A DNA stretch of 64,000 nucleotides from G963664835 sp965220775 (GCA_965220775.1 OZ244845.1:1612001-1676000); one strand, 5' to 3'; positions 17,782 to 27,915 are shown, counted from the stretch's first letter. The notes: generated by a model from the sequence alone, not told the origin. Translations and numbers: made by a program.

Positions 17782-17829
17782 TTGTCATTACCCCCACTTA
17801 TATATAGGTTAGCCGGCCGGCCGTGTCCG

Positions 17830-20148
17830 TCACCGCCTCAGCTTCATCCGGCGCAATCGCAATGAGTTCGAAACCACGGTGACCGAGCTTGCCGCCATCG
17901 CCAGAGCGGCCAGCATCGGATTCAAGAAGCCGTTATCGCTCAAAACCGGCTGCAACCAGAACGGCACACCAGATTGTCCGAACACCGCGTAGAGAACGCC
18001 GGCCGCGACCGGGATCAGCGCCACGTTATAGGCGAATGCCCAGAATAGATTCTGCTTGATGGTACGCATCGTCCGCTTCGATAGCTCTATCGCCGCGCTT
18101 ACCCCTCGCGGGTCGCCGCTCATCAGCGTCACGTCGGCGGTCTCAATTGCCACGTCGGTACCGGACCCCATGGCGATGCCAACGTCGGCTTGGGCCAGCG
18201 CCGGCGCGTCGTTGATACCATCGCCTACCATACCCACGAAATGCCCCTGCCGCTGCAGACGATCCACCTCGTTCGCCTTCTGATCCGGCAACACCTCCGC
18301 CACTACCTTGTCGACTCGCAATTCGAGGCCGATCGTTTTCGCCACGCGCCGGCTGTCGCCGGTCAGCATCACAACCCTCAACCCCATCCGGCTTAGTCTA
18401 GCGATTGCCTCCTCGGCTCCCTCCTTCATACTGTCGCCTAATCCAATAAAGCCGGCCAGCCGACCCTCCAACGCGACGAACACCGCCGTCAGGCCGACCC
18501 CCGCCAGCTTGCCGGCCTCTTTCTCCAGCACCTCGACCTCTACTCCGCGCTGAGTCATCAGTCCCGCGTTGCCCAGCAACACCCGTCTGCCCTCCACCAG
18601 GGCCGACACGCCCTGCCCCGGCAGTGCCTGGAAATCAACCGGCTCCGCCAACACCAGGCCGCGCTCTCGTGCCGCATCGACGACCGCTTGGGCCAACGGA
18701 TGCTCCGACCCGCGCTCCGCCGACGCCGCCAGCCGCAGGACTTCATCCGCCGATTCCCGGTTCGCGGTGACCAGACCCTTCATTGTCGGCTTGCCCACTG
18801 TCAGTGTCCCGGTCTTGTCCATCACCACGGTGTCCAGGCGGTGGGCATTCTCCAACGCTTCGGCGTTGCGGATGAGAATGCCGGCCTCGGCGCCCTTGCC
18901 GGTGCCGACCATGATCGCGGTCGGTGTCGCCAGGCCCAGCGCACAGGGGCAGGCGATAATCAATACGGCTATGAAGTTGAGCAGAGCGACGTCGAACGAC
19001 GGCTCCGGGCCGAATAGCAGCCACAGCACGAAAGTTACCGCCGCGATTGCAAAGACGGCCGGAACGAAGTAGCCGGCGATCACGTCCGCCAGCCTCTGCA
19101 CCGGCGCTTTCGAACCCTGCGCTTCCTCGACCAGCCGGATGATCCCGGCCAGTACCGTTTCACTGCCGACCCGTGTCGCGCGAAACTTGAAGGAGCCGGA
19201 CGTGTTGATTGTGACGCCAATTACCTGAGAACCAGGAGCTTTGTCCACCGGCATGCTCTCGCCGGTAATCATCGACTCATCGACCGCCGAGCTTCCCTCG
19301 ATCACCTCACCGTCGACTGGAATCCGTTCGCCTGGGCGCACCAGAATCAGATCGCCGGCCGCGACCTCGCCAACAGGAATATCCACTTCCCGGTCCGCCC
19401 GGACGATGCGAGCTGTCCGCGGCTGCAATCCGACCAGACGCTGAATCGCGGCCGAGGTCTGGCTGCGTGCCCGAGCCTCCAGGTAACGGCCGACCAGGAT
19501 CAGCGCGATGATGACCGCGGCAGTATCGAAATACAGGCCTCCGCCGCCTACCGCGGCAAAGAAACCGGGAAACAGCAGCACTCCCACGCTGTAGAGGTAA
19601 GCGGCGCTGGTGCCCACCGCAATCAGCGTGTGCATGTTCGCGTTCAGATGCCGTATCGCCGACCAGGCGCCAGAGTAGAATTGCCAGCCGGCCCAGAACT
19701 GGACCGGCGTAGCCAGCAACCAGATCAGAACACCTCTGCCGGCAAAGTCGCCAATCGCCGGAATTGCTCCGGCGACGCTAAGCAGCAGTATCAGTCCGGC
19801 CAGCGGCACCGCGAACATCGCCTTGGCCCGGAGGCGCCGAGTCGAACCAGCGTCGCGACGAACCGGATCCGAGGCCGATCCGATCTCGTCTTCGTCCGGC
19901 ACAACCTCCGGTTCGACCAACCCGTACCCGGCCTCCTCGACCGCCTGCTTCATCGCGTCGAGTTCCGTATGCGCCGGGTCGAAGACCATCGTCGCCTTTT
20001 CGGTTGCCAGGTTTACAGACGCCTCCCGGACGCCGTCTACACCACCCAGCGCTTTCTCCACACGCCGGACACAGGCGGCGCAGCTCATGCCCTGGACCGC
20101 CACGGTCACCTTCTCCGTGTTCGTCTGATCTTCCGTCGCAATACTCAT
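17830..20148 (-). CDS. copA: Copper-translocating P-type ATPase
   Basis: A P1B-type ATPase of about 772 residues, pumping Cu(I) across the cytoplasmic membrane. An N-terminal HMA domain has GMSCAACVRRVEKAL. The membrane metal site is ACPCALGLATPTAI, the phosphorylated Asp lies in DKTGTLTVGKP, the nucleotide domain has GSEHPLAQA and the hinge GDGINDAPALAQADVGIAMG. The frame opens at 20250, but ATG 20148 avoids overlap with csoR. It forms a csoR-copA-copZ operon, likely released by Cu(I) binding to CsoR. Confidence 0.93.
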   Translation of the reverse strand: MSIATEDQTNTEKVTVAVQGMSCAACVRRVEKALGGVDGVREASVNLATEKATMVFDPAHTELDAMKQAVEEAGYGLVEPEVVPDEDEIGSASDPVRRDAGSTRRLRAKAMFAVPLAGLILLLSVAGAIPAIGDFAGRGVLIWLLATPVQFWAGWQFYSGAWSAIRHLNANMHTLIAVGTSAAYLYSVGVLLFPGFFAAVGGGGLYFDTAAVIIALILVGRYLEARARSQTSAAIQRLVGLQPRTARIVRADREVDIPVGEVAAGDLILVRPGERIPVDGEVIEGSSAVDESMITGESMPVDKAPGSQVIGVTINTSGSFKFRATRVGSETVLAGIIRLVEEAQGSKAPVQRLADVIAGYFVPAVFAIAAVTFVLWLLFGPEPSFDVALLNFIAVLIIACPCALGLATPTAIMVGTGKGAEAGILIRNAEALENAHRLDTVVMDKTGTLTVGKPTMKGLVTANRESADEVLRLAASAERGSEHPLAQAVVDAARERGLVLAEPVDFQALPGQGVSALVEGRRVLLGNAGLMTQRGVEVEVLEKEAGKLAGVGLTAVFVALEGRLAGFIGLGDSMKEGAEEAIARLSRMGLRVVMLTGDSRRVAKTIGLELRVDKVVAEVLPDQKANEVDRLQRQGHFVGMVGDGINDAPALAQADVGIAMGSGTDVAIETADVTLMSGDPRGVSAAIELSKRTMRTIKQNLFWAFAYNVALIPVAAGVLYAVFGQSGVPFWLQPVLSDNGFLNPMLAALAMAASSVTVVSNSLRLRRMKLRR

Positions 20149-20173
20149 GGAGATTCTCTGGTGACTCTTGCGT

Positions 20174-20473
20174 TCATCCTCGATCGTCAGCCCGGACTGA
20201 GCGGCCCTTGGCCTCGAAGACGGCCAATAGCTCGGATATGACCCTCTCACGCTCGGACGGATCTTCTCCCCGAATCGCGGTCGTCACACAGGTCTGCAGG
20301 TGATTGTCCAGTATCGCCCCGTTCACCCGTTCAATAGCGGCTTGAATTGCGCCAGTTTGCCGGATGATGTCGATGCAATATCGGTCCTCTTCCACCATCT
20401 TCTGGACCCCGCGCACGTGTCCCTCGATACTCTTGAGCCGATTCAGCACCCGCCGGCGGCCCTCGTCATCCAT
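20174..20473 (-). CDS. csoR: CsoR/RcnR-family metal-sensing repressor
   Basis: A helical-bundle repressor of the DUF156 family, about 99 residues. The CsoR Cu(I) ligand set Cys-His-Cys is visible: Cys in EEDRYCIDIIRQTGAIQAA, then His and Cys in NHLQTCVTTAI. RVLNRLKSIEGHVRGVQKMV is the DNA-contacting first helix. Both GTG 20479 and ATG 20473 are possible; the ATG has better spacing to AGGAG. It lies first in the copper operon and next to a G-tract palindrome typical of CsoR operators. Confidence 0.9.
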   Translation of the reverse strand: MDDEGRRRVLNRLKSIEGHVRGVQKMVEEDRYCIDIIRQTGAIQAAIERVNGAILDNHLQTCVTTAIRGEDPSERERVISELLAVFEAKGRSVRADDRG

Positions 20474-20488
20474 ATGCACATTCTCCTA

Positions 20489-20509
20489 CCCACCCCCGTG
20501 GGGAAGGGG
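20489..20509 (-). promoter_or_regulatory. Putative CsoR operator
   Basis: The sequence CCCACCCCCGTGGGGAAGGG is an imperfect palindrome of the C-run/G-run type bound by CsoR regulators. It lies only some 10-15 bases upstream of the csoR start, overlapping its probable promoter/leader. By position it would let CsoR repress its own gene together with copA and copZ. Assignment is by sequence style and context. Confidence 0.6.
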
Positions 20510-20716
20510 TTGCACCCGACATGATACCGCCAACGGCAATAATCGGTCTAGGTTATTGCCAATCGAATGCTGCTGAGATTTCTCCATGAAGAACTTGTGA
20601 ATCTCGCCATTGGGAAATGCGAGCGAATCATTTTACCAGTTACCCAAGCCAGTCTATAATGTAATGTGTGGCGTTACGCGCGACACTTATGGACAGAAAT
20701 TGAGGTGTAGACCAAA

Positions 20717-23700
20717 TTGCCAGTTACAAAACCATCCATTCATCCCGGAACCTTCGTGCGAGAACATATCATTCCAGATCAGTTGAATGTCACTGCAGCC
20801 GCAAAGGCACTCGGTGTCACACGCCCAACACTGTCCAAGTTTCTGAATGGTAGGTCAAAACTGTCCGCCAAAATGTCCCTCCGGCTTGAAAACGTCTTCG
20901 GGGCCAATAGTCAGGAACTTCTCGATATGCAAGTGCGATACGACTCGGAGTTAAACACCGTTCCGATGACGTTACAGACATATGCGCCTACCGTGATATC
21001 TATCGGAGCCTTGGACATTGATCGATGGGCGAACCGCATAGTTGCACGTCATCAACTCCCGGCACTTCTAAGAATATTGGTCCACTCGACCGGAGCAAAC
21101 CTCACGGAGGTCGACTTCCCCGCATACGACAACGCGGAGCGAAAGGGTTGGGATGGCTATGTTGAAGCCGGATCAGCAACACCGTGGATCCCTGCTGGTA
21201 AATCAGGATGGGAATTTGGTTGCGACAGCGAGGCCGGTAGCAAAGCCAATAGCGACTACGACAATCGGACCGGCTCAGTTTCGAAGGAGGAAAGGCGCGA
21301 CCACACATTCGTTTTTGTGACCCCGCGGAATTGGAAAAAAAAGCGAATATGGGTTGAACGCAGAAAATCGCTGCGCCAGTGGAAAGATGTCAGAGCTTTT
21401 GATGCCAGCGATCTTGAACAGTGGGTGGAGCAGTCGGTTCCTGCGCAAATTTGGCTCGCGGAGCGGCTCGGCATCGTTAGCCAAGGATTACGCTCGCTCG
21501 ATCAGTGCTGGTCAGAATGGGCATCGGTGTGCAACCCTGAGCTCTCCCCAAGACTATTCGACTATGCGATCAGTCGCCATCGCGAAAACCTATCTAAATG
21601 GTTCGGCAAGGCTCCGAGCCAGCCAATGGTAGTTGCGGCTGATTCAAAGGATGAAGCACTTGCGTTTCTATCTTGCCTTGCTAGGGAAGGCTCAGCCGAT
21701 CGCCGCCTTTTCCGGCGGGCCATCGTCGTTGACACGCCCGTGTCGCTCCGTAGCCTCTCCTCCGCCCCGGACGGGTCATTGGTGCTAATAGTGCACACAA
21801 AGGACGTGGAACTGCAATTGGGACCGTTAGGTTGTCGCTTCCACTGTATTGTCGTACGCCCCAGTGGCGAAGTGGCGCCCGACTCGACAAGGGGTCTCAA
21901 TCCAACTATCGTCTTAGAACGTCCGCGACCACAAGATTTCAATTTAGCGCTTGATTCGATGGGCAGTTCGCGGCACGATATCGAACAACTAGCACGCGAA
22001 TCAGGCCATTCCCCGACGATTCTGAGAAGGCGTTTGGCCAAGGTGCCGACCCTCAGAACTCCAGCTTGGGCGGAAACGGACAACGCCAGAAAACTCCTCC
22101 CGGCCGTGTTGGTGGGCGCATGGGATTCCGAGTCGAGCGCGGATCGCGAAATCGTATCGATGATTGCGGGAGGTGACGACTACAAAGCTGTTGAGTCCGA
22201 CTTCGCATCAGTGATGCACCTAGACGACTGTCCCATCTGGTCGGTTGGACAGTACCGAGGAGTAGCCTCACGTATCGACGCGCTGTTCGCAGTCAGCCGG
22301 TTCATTACGAAGGATGACCTTGACACTTTCTTTTTTACCGCTGAATACGTTCTCTCAGAGCGTGATCCTGCATTGGACTTACCCGAAGATGAGCGATGGG
22401 CCGCACAGATATACCATAAGGTACGCAATCATTCAGACGCCCTTCGCCGCAGCATCCGGGAAACTCTCATCCTCCTCGCCGTGTTCGGTAAAGTTCTGTT
22501 TCTAAAGCGGACGGGTGTCAATTCAGAAGTGCGAGTTGATGGACTCATTGGGAGTTTGTTAAGCCCCCTCACTCTACACAAGCTCTTGTCACACCTAGAC
22601 GACCTTCCCGATTACGCCGAGGCTGCTCCCGATGTGTTCTTACGCTTGATCGAAGACGACTTGAGTCAGGAGGAGCCCATCACGCTTGAATTGATGACAC
22701 CGACAAACCACGCCGTCACCAGTAGCCCGATACGTACCGGCCTGTTGTGGGCGTTGGAAACGGTGGCTTGGCAATCTGCGAGTCTTCCACGCGTGGTCTC
22801 CATCCTCGCTCAACTTTCATCCCGGAAGATCACCGACAATTGGATCAATAAGCCTGAGCATTCGTTGGGGACGATACTGAGTTCCTGGATGCCGCAAACC
22901 GCCGCACCCTTAGAACAACGCGTACGAACGGTTGAACTGCTCGCCACGCGTTTTCCGCATGTCGCGTGGAACTTGTGCATGGGCGAGCTCGATCCGGGCC
23001 CACGAATTGCAACCCCCAACCGCCGCCCACGCTGGAGGCAGGATGCCAAAGGTGCAGGCGCAGGTGCCCCTGGCACCGAGTTTCACCAATTTAAACGAAG
23101 GATAGTCGACATCGCGTTGGGTTGGCAGCCGCATGACATAGGAACACTTAGGGACCTATGGGACCGTCTCGAAGACTTGCCTGGCGAAGACCGCGCCGCC
23201 GTGCACAACCTAGTCGCCGATTGGGCAGAAACGGCCACCGATAACGACAAGGCAACACTATGGCGACATATTCGATCTTCATATCGCTCCGATCCCAACG
23301 ATGCGCGACTCGGATTGCTTCTGGATAGACTTTCAGCACAAGACCTTACCGCCAAACACGCGTGGCTATTTCATAATTACTATTTGCATCTTCCCGAACT
23401 GGACAGATCTCAGATGAGTCACCGGGAAATAGATAGCAAGATTGAACAGATGCGGCTGAACGCTTTGCGCGAAATCTGGGACAATTGCGGCAATGACGGT
23501 GCAAGCGCCCTGATTGGCCGAACCGACGTGGATGCCAGTTTGGTCGGAAACATCTTAGCGCAGTTGCTTGATAGTGGGGCGACTCTAGAGTTCGCACGCT
23601 ACTGTCAGGAGTTTCAGTCGAGTGAATTGAAGTCGCACCACGAAGATTGCCTTAGAGGGCTATTGTGGAAGGCTGATGATGAGGTGGTCGATACGCTCGC

Positions 23701-24760
23701 CAATGAAGCCCAAAACGCTTCGAAAAAACTATTGTTCCTTCTGCTTTGTATGCCGATTCAGAGTTCAACTTGGCGCCGACTTGACTCGCAACCATCGGAT
23801 TTTCAAAGCGAATATTGGCAACGCATCCGCTTTGTCGATGTGAGAGAGTTGACACATACGGAGCTTCAAGAATGTGTCGACAGATTACTTGAGGTAAAAA
23901 GGGCGGCACTTGCATTCAGGGCTGTCCATATGTTTTGGGACAGAGTGGACACGTCCCGTCTCAAGGGTTTGCTAATTGAGCTACCTACTTCAGAGCCAGA
24001 GGATCCTGCATTGTCCCAATACGAGATTGTAGGGGCCTTCGAGGAACTCAATAGGCGGCCCGACATCACAACCGCCGAAAAAGCGCAACTTGAGTTTGCC
24101 TATCTTGAACAATTGGAATACAACGATTACGGGATCCCCAACCTCGAAGACTTGGTGGTGTCGTCTCCCCAGATCTATGCAGACATGATCGCGCTTATCT
24201 ACAAACGAAATGATGGGCAAGAGGACGACGTTGACTCCGAATCAGAGGGCTCCGCTAGGAACGAGGCCCTCAAACTGAAAACTTACCGGATCTTGGGAAG
24301 GCTTCGCCGGATCCCGGGTGCTGATGAGGAAGGCGTAGTCAACGTCCGGGCCTTGAACAACTGGCTCGCGAGAACACGCGAGCTCTGTGCAAGTTTAGGT
24401 TGTCGTGAAGCTGGAGACAGGCAGATTGGGGAATGGCTGTCACACTCCCCCAAGGGGAATGATGGGCGTTTGCCCTGCCGGCAAGTGCTGGAAGCCTTGG
24501 AATCCCTGAAATCGCCCGAAGTTGGACAGGGATTTGCCATCGGAACAATTAATCAAAGGGGCCCACAATGGCGACCCATCGGGGGAGGTGGTGACCCGGA
24601 ACGAGAGTTGGAGAAAAGTTACCGGACTTTGGCTCAAGGACTGGCCTTTGACTTTCCGTATGTGAGTCGTATGATGGATGACATTGCCGATTCGTACGCG
24701 CATGAGGCCGACTTCTGGGACAAGCGGGACGAGGTTGACGCTCGGTTGTATGGCATGTAG
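20717..24760 (+). CDS. Giant HTH-nuclease-like fusion protein, candidate defence gene
   Basis: A 1347-residue protein that I cannot place in a named family. Residues about 8-75 are a HigA-like HTH (HPGTFVREHIIP, then LGVTRPTLSKFLNGRSKLS). Residues about 95-250 resemble a PD-(D/E)xK-like nuclease core, with candidate D146 (GWDG), E166 (WEFG) and K177 (SKAN) before HTFVFVTPRNW. Residues about 280-450 alternate strands and helices like an NTPase, but I see no Walker A motif. From about 600 on it is helical and repeat-like. Start is TTG 20717, behind GAGGTG. The size and build suggest a single-gene phage defence or stress protein; that is inference. Confidence 0.5.
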   Translation: MPVTKPSIHPGTFVREHIIPDQLNVTAAAKALGVTRPTLSKFLNGRSKLSAKMSLRLENVFGANSQELLDMQVRYDSELNTVPMTLQTYAPTVISIGALDIDRWANRIVARHQLPALLRILVHSTGANLTEVDFPAYDNAERKGWDGYVEAGSATPWIPAGKSGWEFGCDSEAGSKANSDYDNRTGSVSKEERRDHTFVFVTPRNWKKKRIWVERRKSLRQWKDVRAFDASDLEQWVEQSVPAQIWLAERLGIVSQGLRSLDQCWSEWASVCNPELSPRLFDYAISRHRENLSKWFGKAPSQPMVVAADSKDEALAFLSCLAREGSADRRLFRRAIVVDTPVSLRSLSSAPDGSLVLIVHTKDVELQLGPLGCRFHCIVVRPSGEVAPDSTRGLNPTIVLERPRPQDFNLALDSMGSSRHDIEQLARESGHSPTILRRRLAKVPTLRTPAWAETDNARKLLPAVLVGAWDSESSADREIVSMIAGGDDYKAVESDFASVMHLDDCPIWSVGQYRGVASRIDALFAVSRFITKDDLDTFFFTAEYVLSERDPALDLPEDERWAAQIYHKVRNHSDALRRSIRETLILLAVFGKVLFLKRTGVNSEVRVDGLIGSLLSPLTLHKLLSHLDDLPDYAEAAPDVFLRLIEDDLSQEEPITLELMTPTNHAVTSSPIRTGLLWALETVAWQSASLPRVVSILAQLSSRKITDNWINKPEHSLGTILSSWMPQTAAPLEQRVRTVELLATRFPHVAWNLCMGELDPGPRIATPNRRPRWRQDAKGAGAGAPGTEFHQFKRRIVDIALGWQPHDIGTLRDLWDRLEDLPGEDRAAVHNLVADWAETATDNDKATLWRHIRSSYRSDPNDARLGLLLDRLSAQDLTAKHAWLFHNYYLHLPELDRSQMSHREIDSKIEQMRLNALREIWDNCGNDGASALIGRTDVDASLVGNILAQLLDSGATLEFARYCQEFQSSELKSHHEDCLRGLLWKADDEVVDTLANEAQNASKKLLFLLLCMPIQSSTWRRLDSQPSDFQSEYWQRIRFVDVRELTHTELQECVDRLLEVKRAALAFRAVHMFWDRVDTSRLKGLLIELPTSEPEDPALSQYEIVGAFEELNRRPDITTAEKAQLEFAYLEQLEYNDYGIPNLEDLVVSSPQIYADMIALIYKRNDGQEDDVDSESEGSARNEALKLKTYRILGRLRRIPGADEEGVVNVRALNNWLARTRELCASLGCREAGDRQIGEWLSHSPKGNDGRLPCRQVLEALESLKSPEVGQGFAIGTINQRGPQWRPIGGGGDPERELEKSYRTLAQGLAFDFPYVSRMMDDIADSYAHEADFWDKRDEVDARLYGM

Positions 24761-24965
24761 AACGGCAGGACCTCGCCGCAATAATTTGGCACATTCGTGC
24801 AGTGCTCTGTGCAGGGTCTGCGCTCAAAGACCCTTTGCCAACTTTAACGCACGGTTTTTCGGCCGTTGCGCCGACACCCCCTGCGTATTGCCGCCCCGCT
24901 CCGATTGCCGTTATCATAGCCCCATGCCCTACACTCGAAACAATCCCTAATCGGAGGTCCCTATT

Positions 24966-26603
24966 ATGAACGGCGCAGACGCGGTTGCCAGCATACTCAA
25001 GCAGGAAGGCGTTGAGTATCTGTTCTGCTATCCCTCCAATCCGCTGATCGAAGCATGCGCGAAAATCGGAATCCGGCCGGTCCTCGCTCGCACAGAGCGA
25101 ACCGTCGTCAACATGGCCGACGGTTACGCCAGGACCTCCAACCGGCGCAAGCTCGCCGTCTGTGCCGTCCAGCACAGCCCCGGCAGCGAAAACTCCTTCG
25201 GCGGCATCGCCCAAGCCTACGCCGACTCGGTCCCAATCCTCTTTCTCCCCGGCGGAGTCGAACGCGAAGAAGCGATCATAGCCCCCAATTTCGACGCAAC
25301 GTTCAACTACAAGAACGTCACCAAGTGGGCCAATCGCATTCCCACCCCTGAGCGCATCCCGGCGATGATGCGAAGGGCCATCAGCCAGGTGCGAAACGGC
25401 CGGCCGGGGCCGGTCCTCCTCGAGGTCCCGATCGATATCTCACAGGGCGACTTCGACGAATCGCATCTGTCCTATCAGCCAATCGTGACAACCAGGTTGG
25501 CGCCAGATCCCGAAGTAGTCGAAGGTGCCGCCCGGGCGATACTCGCCGCCGACAACGTGCTGATCTCCGCCGGCCAGGGCGTGATGTACGCCGAAGCGAC
25601 CGAGGAGCTCCGCGAGCTCGCCGAGCTGCTCCAGGCGCCGGTCGCCTCGACGATGCCCGGCAAAGGAGCGTTCCCTGACAGCCATCCCCTCTCCTGCGGG
25701 GGCGCCGGCAGGTCATACTCCGACATGGCCGATCATTTCCGCCACAAGGCCGACCTCATCCTTGGAGTTGGCTGTAGCTTTACCCTGGCTCCCTATGCGA
25801 TGCCATTCCCGCCCGGGAAAGTGATGGTGCACATCACCCTGACCGAAGGCGACATCAACAAGGAGTATCCCACCGAGTACCCCCTTATCGCCGATGCAAA
25901 GCTGGCACTGCGGGCGATCATCGACGAGATCCATCGTCAGACCAACGGACGACCTCTCGACCGGAACGGCGACGTGGCGGACGAGTTGAAGGGAATCAAG
26001 GAAAGTTGGATGGCCAAGTGGCTGCCGGCCCTCACCTCCGACGAGAAACCCATCAATCCCTACAGGGTCATCTGGGACACCATGCACGCGGTCGACCGCA
26101 GACAGACGATCGCGACCCACGAAGCCGGCTATCCCCGTGACCAGATGGTACCCTTCTGGCAGTCCCTGGAGCCGAACACTTATCTTGGCTGGGGCAAGAC
26201 CACCCAACTCGGCACCTCAATGGGGTTGGCTATGGGGGCCAAGCTCGCCGCGCCGGACAAGCTGGTCATCGCTCTCCAGGGAGACGCGGCGATCGGCATG
26301 TGCGGCATGGAAATCGAGACCGCGGTCCGAGAGCGGATACCGGTAACGATCATCGTGCTCAACAACAGCATCATGACCGGCTATAACAAGTACCTTCCCG
26401 TCGCCATGGAAGAGTACGGTATCGGCAAGCTCTCCGGCGATTACGCGAAGCTGGCCGAGAGCCTCGGGGCCTACAGCGAACGAGTCGAAGAGCCCGGCGA
26501 GATCAAAGCGGCCATAGCGCGCGCCACCGAGCAAAACAAGGAAGGTCGCGCTGCCTTGGTCGAGTGTATGGTCGCCCAGTACGCGCACGTTTCTCCCGAA
26601 TGA
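24966..26603 (+). CDS. Thiamine-diphosphate enzyme (acetolactate synthase-like)
   Basis: A 545-residue ThDP-dependent enzyme of the acetolactate synthase/benzoylformate decarboxylase superfamily. The N-terminal Pyr domain holds the catalytic Glu region in ARTERTVVNMADGYAR. The C-terminal PP domain has the Mg/ThDP motif GDAAIGMCGMEIETAV ending in VLNNS, with GDA in place of the commoner GDG. The middle domain (about 190-330) is present. The gene pairs with an RraA-like aldolase 73 bases downstream, so the substrate may be a 2-keto acid. GGAGG precedes the ATG. Exact reaction unknown. Confidence 0.82.
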   Translation: MNGADAVASILKQEGVEYLFCYPSNPLIEACAKIGIRPVLARTERTVVNMADGYARTSNRRKLAVCAVQHSPGSENSFGGIAQAYADSVPILFLPGGVEREEAIIAPNFDATFNYKNVTKWANRIPTPERIPAMMRRAISQVRNGRPGPVLLEVPIDISQGDFDESHLSYQPIVTTRLAPDPEVVEGAARAILAADNVLISAGQGVMYAEATEELRELAELLQAPVASTMPGKGAFPDSHPLSCGGAGRSYSDMADHFRHKADLILGVGCSFTLAPYAMPFPPGKVMVHITLTEGDINKEYPTEYPLIADAKLALRAIIDEIHRQTNGRPLDRNGDVADELKGIKESWMAKWLPALTSDEKPINPYRVIWDTMHAVDRRQTIATHEAGYPRDQMVPFWQSLEPNTYLGWGKTTQLGTSMGLAMGAKLAAPDKLVIALQGDAAIGMCGMEIETAVRERIPVTIIVLNNSIMTGYNKYLPVAMEEYGIGKLSGDYAKLAESLGAYSERVEEPGEIKAAIARATEQNKEGRAALVECMVAQYAHVSPE

Positions 26604-26676
26604 GACATCGCCGCCCTCAACGTGTCCCGCACTCGCAACACGAATCTAGTCATTCAGCAATTGGAGTTTAGTCAAC

Positions 26677-27354
26677 ATGCCCATAGTTCTCACCAAGCAG
26701 CAATACGACGAGCTAGCCGCAATCGACAGCGCGACCATAGCCAACGCTATCGAGCCCTTCAAGGTCCGTGATGACACCACCGGGTTCGTTGGCCGCGACG
26801 TAACGTGCCTATTCCCGGAAATGGGCGTCACCCTGGGATACGCCGTCACCGCCACCGCCGATAGCACCGTCTCACGTGAATCCCGTGATCGCTCCGTCCA
26901 GGAACGCCTATGGGAAGCTGTAGAAGCCTCGCCCAAGCCGGTAGTCATTGTGATCCAAGACGCGGGGCCCGCGTCGGCCCGCAGCCACTCTTGCTTCTGC
27001 GGCGACGTGATGGCCACCATCGCCACTTCGCTGGGTGCTATTGCGCTGGTGACCGATGGGGGAGTTCGCGACCTGGCCGAGGTCCGAGAGATCGGCTTAC
27101 AGTACTTCGCCGGCGGGATCGTGGTTTCACACGGTTCCCACCAGTTCCATGAGATCAACGTGCCGGTAAATATCGACGGTATGCACGTTCGCCCGGGTGA
27201 TCTGATCCACGCCGACGAGAACGGAGTCGTGCTAATCCCCGATTCCATAGCTACCAAGGTAGCCGACGAGGCGCGCAAGGTCCTTGAAGTCGAAAAGGCT
27301 CGAAAGGAAATGGCCAGGGCGCCCGGCTTTACGGCGGGTATGGTCCGGGAATAG
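26677..27354 (+). CDS. RraA-family protein (HMG/CHA aldolase-like)
   Basis: A 225-residue RraA-like protein, the family of class II 4-hydroxy-4-methyl-2-oxoglutarate/4-carboxy-4-hydroxy-2-oxoadipate aldolases. The substrate and metal motif is found in GDVMATIATSLGAIALVTDG followed by GVRDLAEVREI, and the closing strand in VRPGDLIHADENGVVLIP. True RNase E regulators are shorter, so an aldolase or decarboxylase role on a keto acid is more likely. It follows a ThDP enzyme on the same strand, and the two probably work on linked keto-acid substrates. Confidence 0.8.
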   Translation: MPIVLTKQQYDELAAIDSATIANAIEPFKVRDDTTGFVGRDVTCLFPEMGVTLGYAVTATADSTVSRESRDRSVQERLWEAVEASPKPVVIVIQDAGPASARSHSCFCGDVMATIATSLGAIALVTDGGVRDLAEVREIGLQYFAGGIVVSHGSHQFHEINVPVNIDGMHVRPGDLIHADENGVVLIPDSIATKVADEARKVLEVEKARKEMARAPGFTAGMVRE

Positions 27355-27558
27355 ACAGCATGTCCGGGCCGCCCAACACGCCATTTGTTTGTTGCTAATG
27401 CCCCACAAATGGGCCCATTTGTGGGCGGTAGGTGAGGGGCGTCTCGAGTGTAGCGTTGGGTTATGTCCCCAGCCAAGGGCACGAGGGCGCCGGCCCGGGC
27501 GTAGAGGACCCTTACGCGCCACGGCTCTCGCAGACTCGCATGGTATAATCCGCGCGCT

Positions 27559-27915
27559 ATGGAACAACCCCCGGTAAATGAAGACAAGCCGGCCGTAGAT
27601 GAATTCGAACCAGGAGTTCATCGCGCTATCGAACAACCTCCGGTAGCCGAAGACAAGCCGGCCGTCGATGAACCCGAACCAGGAGTTCATCGCGCTGTGG
27701 AACAACCTCCGGTAACCGAAGAAAGGCTGGCCGTAGATGAATTCGAACCAGGAGTTCATCTGTCGGTTGCCGATGGCTTCCGGTTCGGCTGTGGGTTCGT
27801 CTTGGCCGGCATTGGGTTTTATTTCGCGGTGATTGTAATTGGGGCGCTGGCGTTGGCGGCGGCTGGGCTCCTGGGCTCTCCCATCTCATTGAATAGCTTG
27901 TTAGGTGGTCCCTAA
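27559..27915 (+). CDS. Small membrane protein with three 23-residue repeats
   Basis: A 118-residue protein with an acidic N-terminal half made of three perfectly phased 23-residue repeats of the form EQPPVxEDKPAVDExEPGVH (DNA period 69 bases, 27562-27768). One hydrophobic segment follows (about 75-105, GCGFVLAGIGFYFAVIVIGA). It looks like a short cytoplasmic repeat arm on a single membrane anchor. Promoter-like sequence TGGTATAATCC lies at 27540-27550. No family recognised. Confidence 0.7.
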   Translation: MEQPPVNEDKPAVDEFEPGVHRAIEQPPVAEDKPAVDEPEPGVHRAVEQPPVTEERLAVDEFEPGVHLSVADGFRFGCGFVLAGIGFYFAVIVIGALALAAAGLLGSPISLNSLLGGP

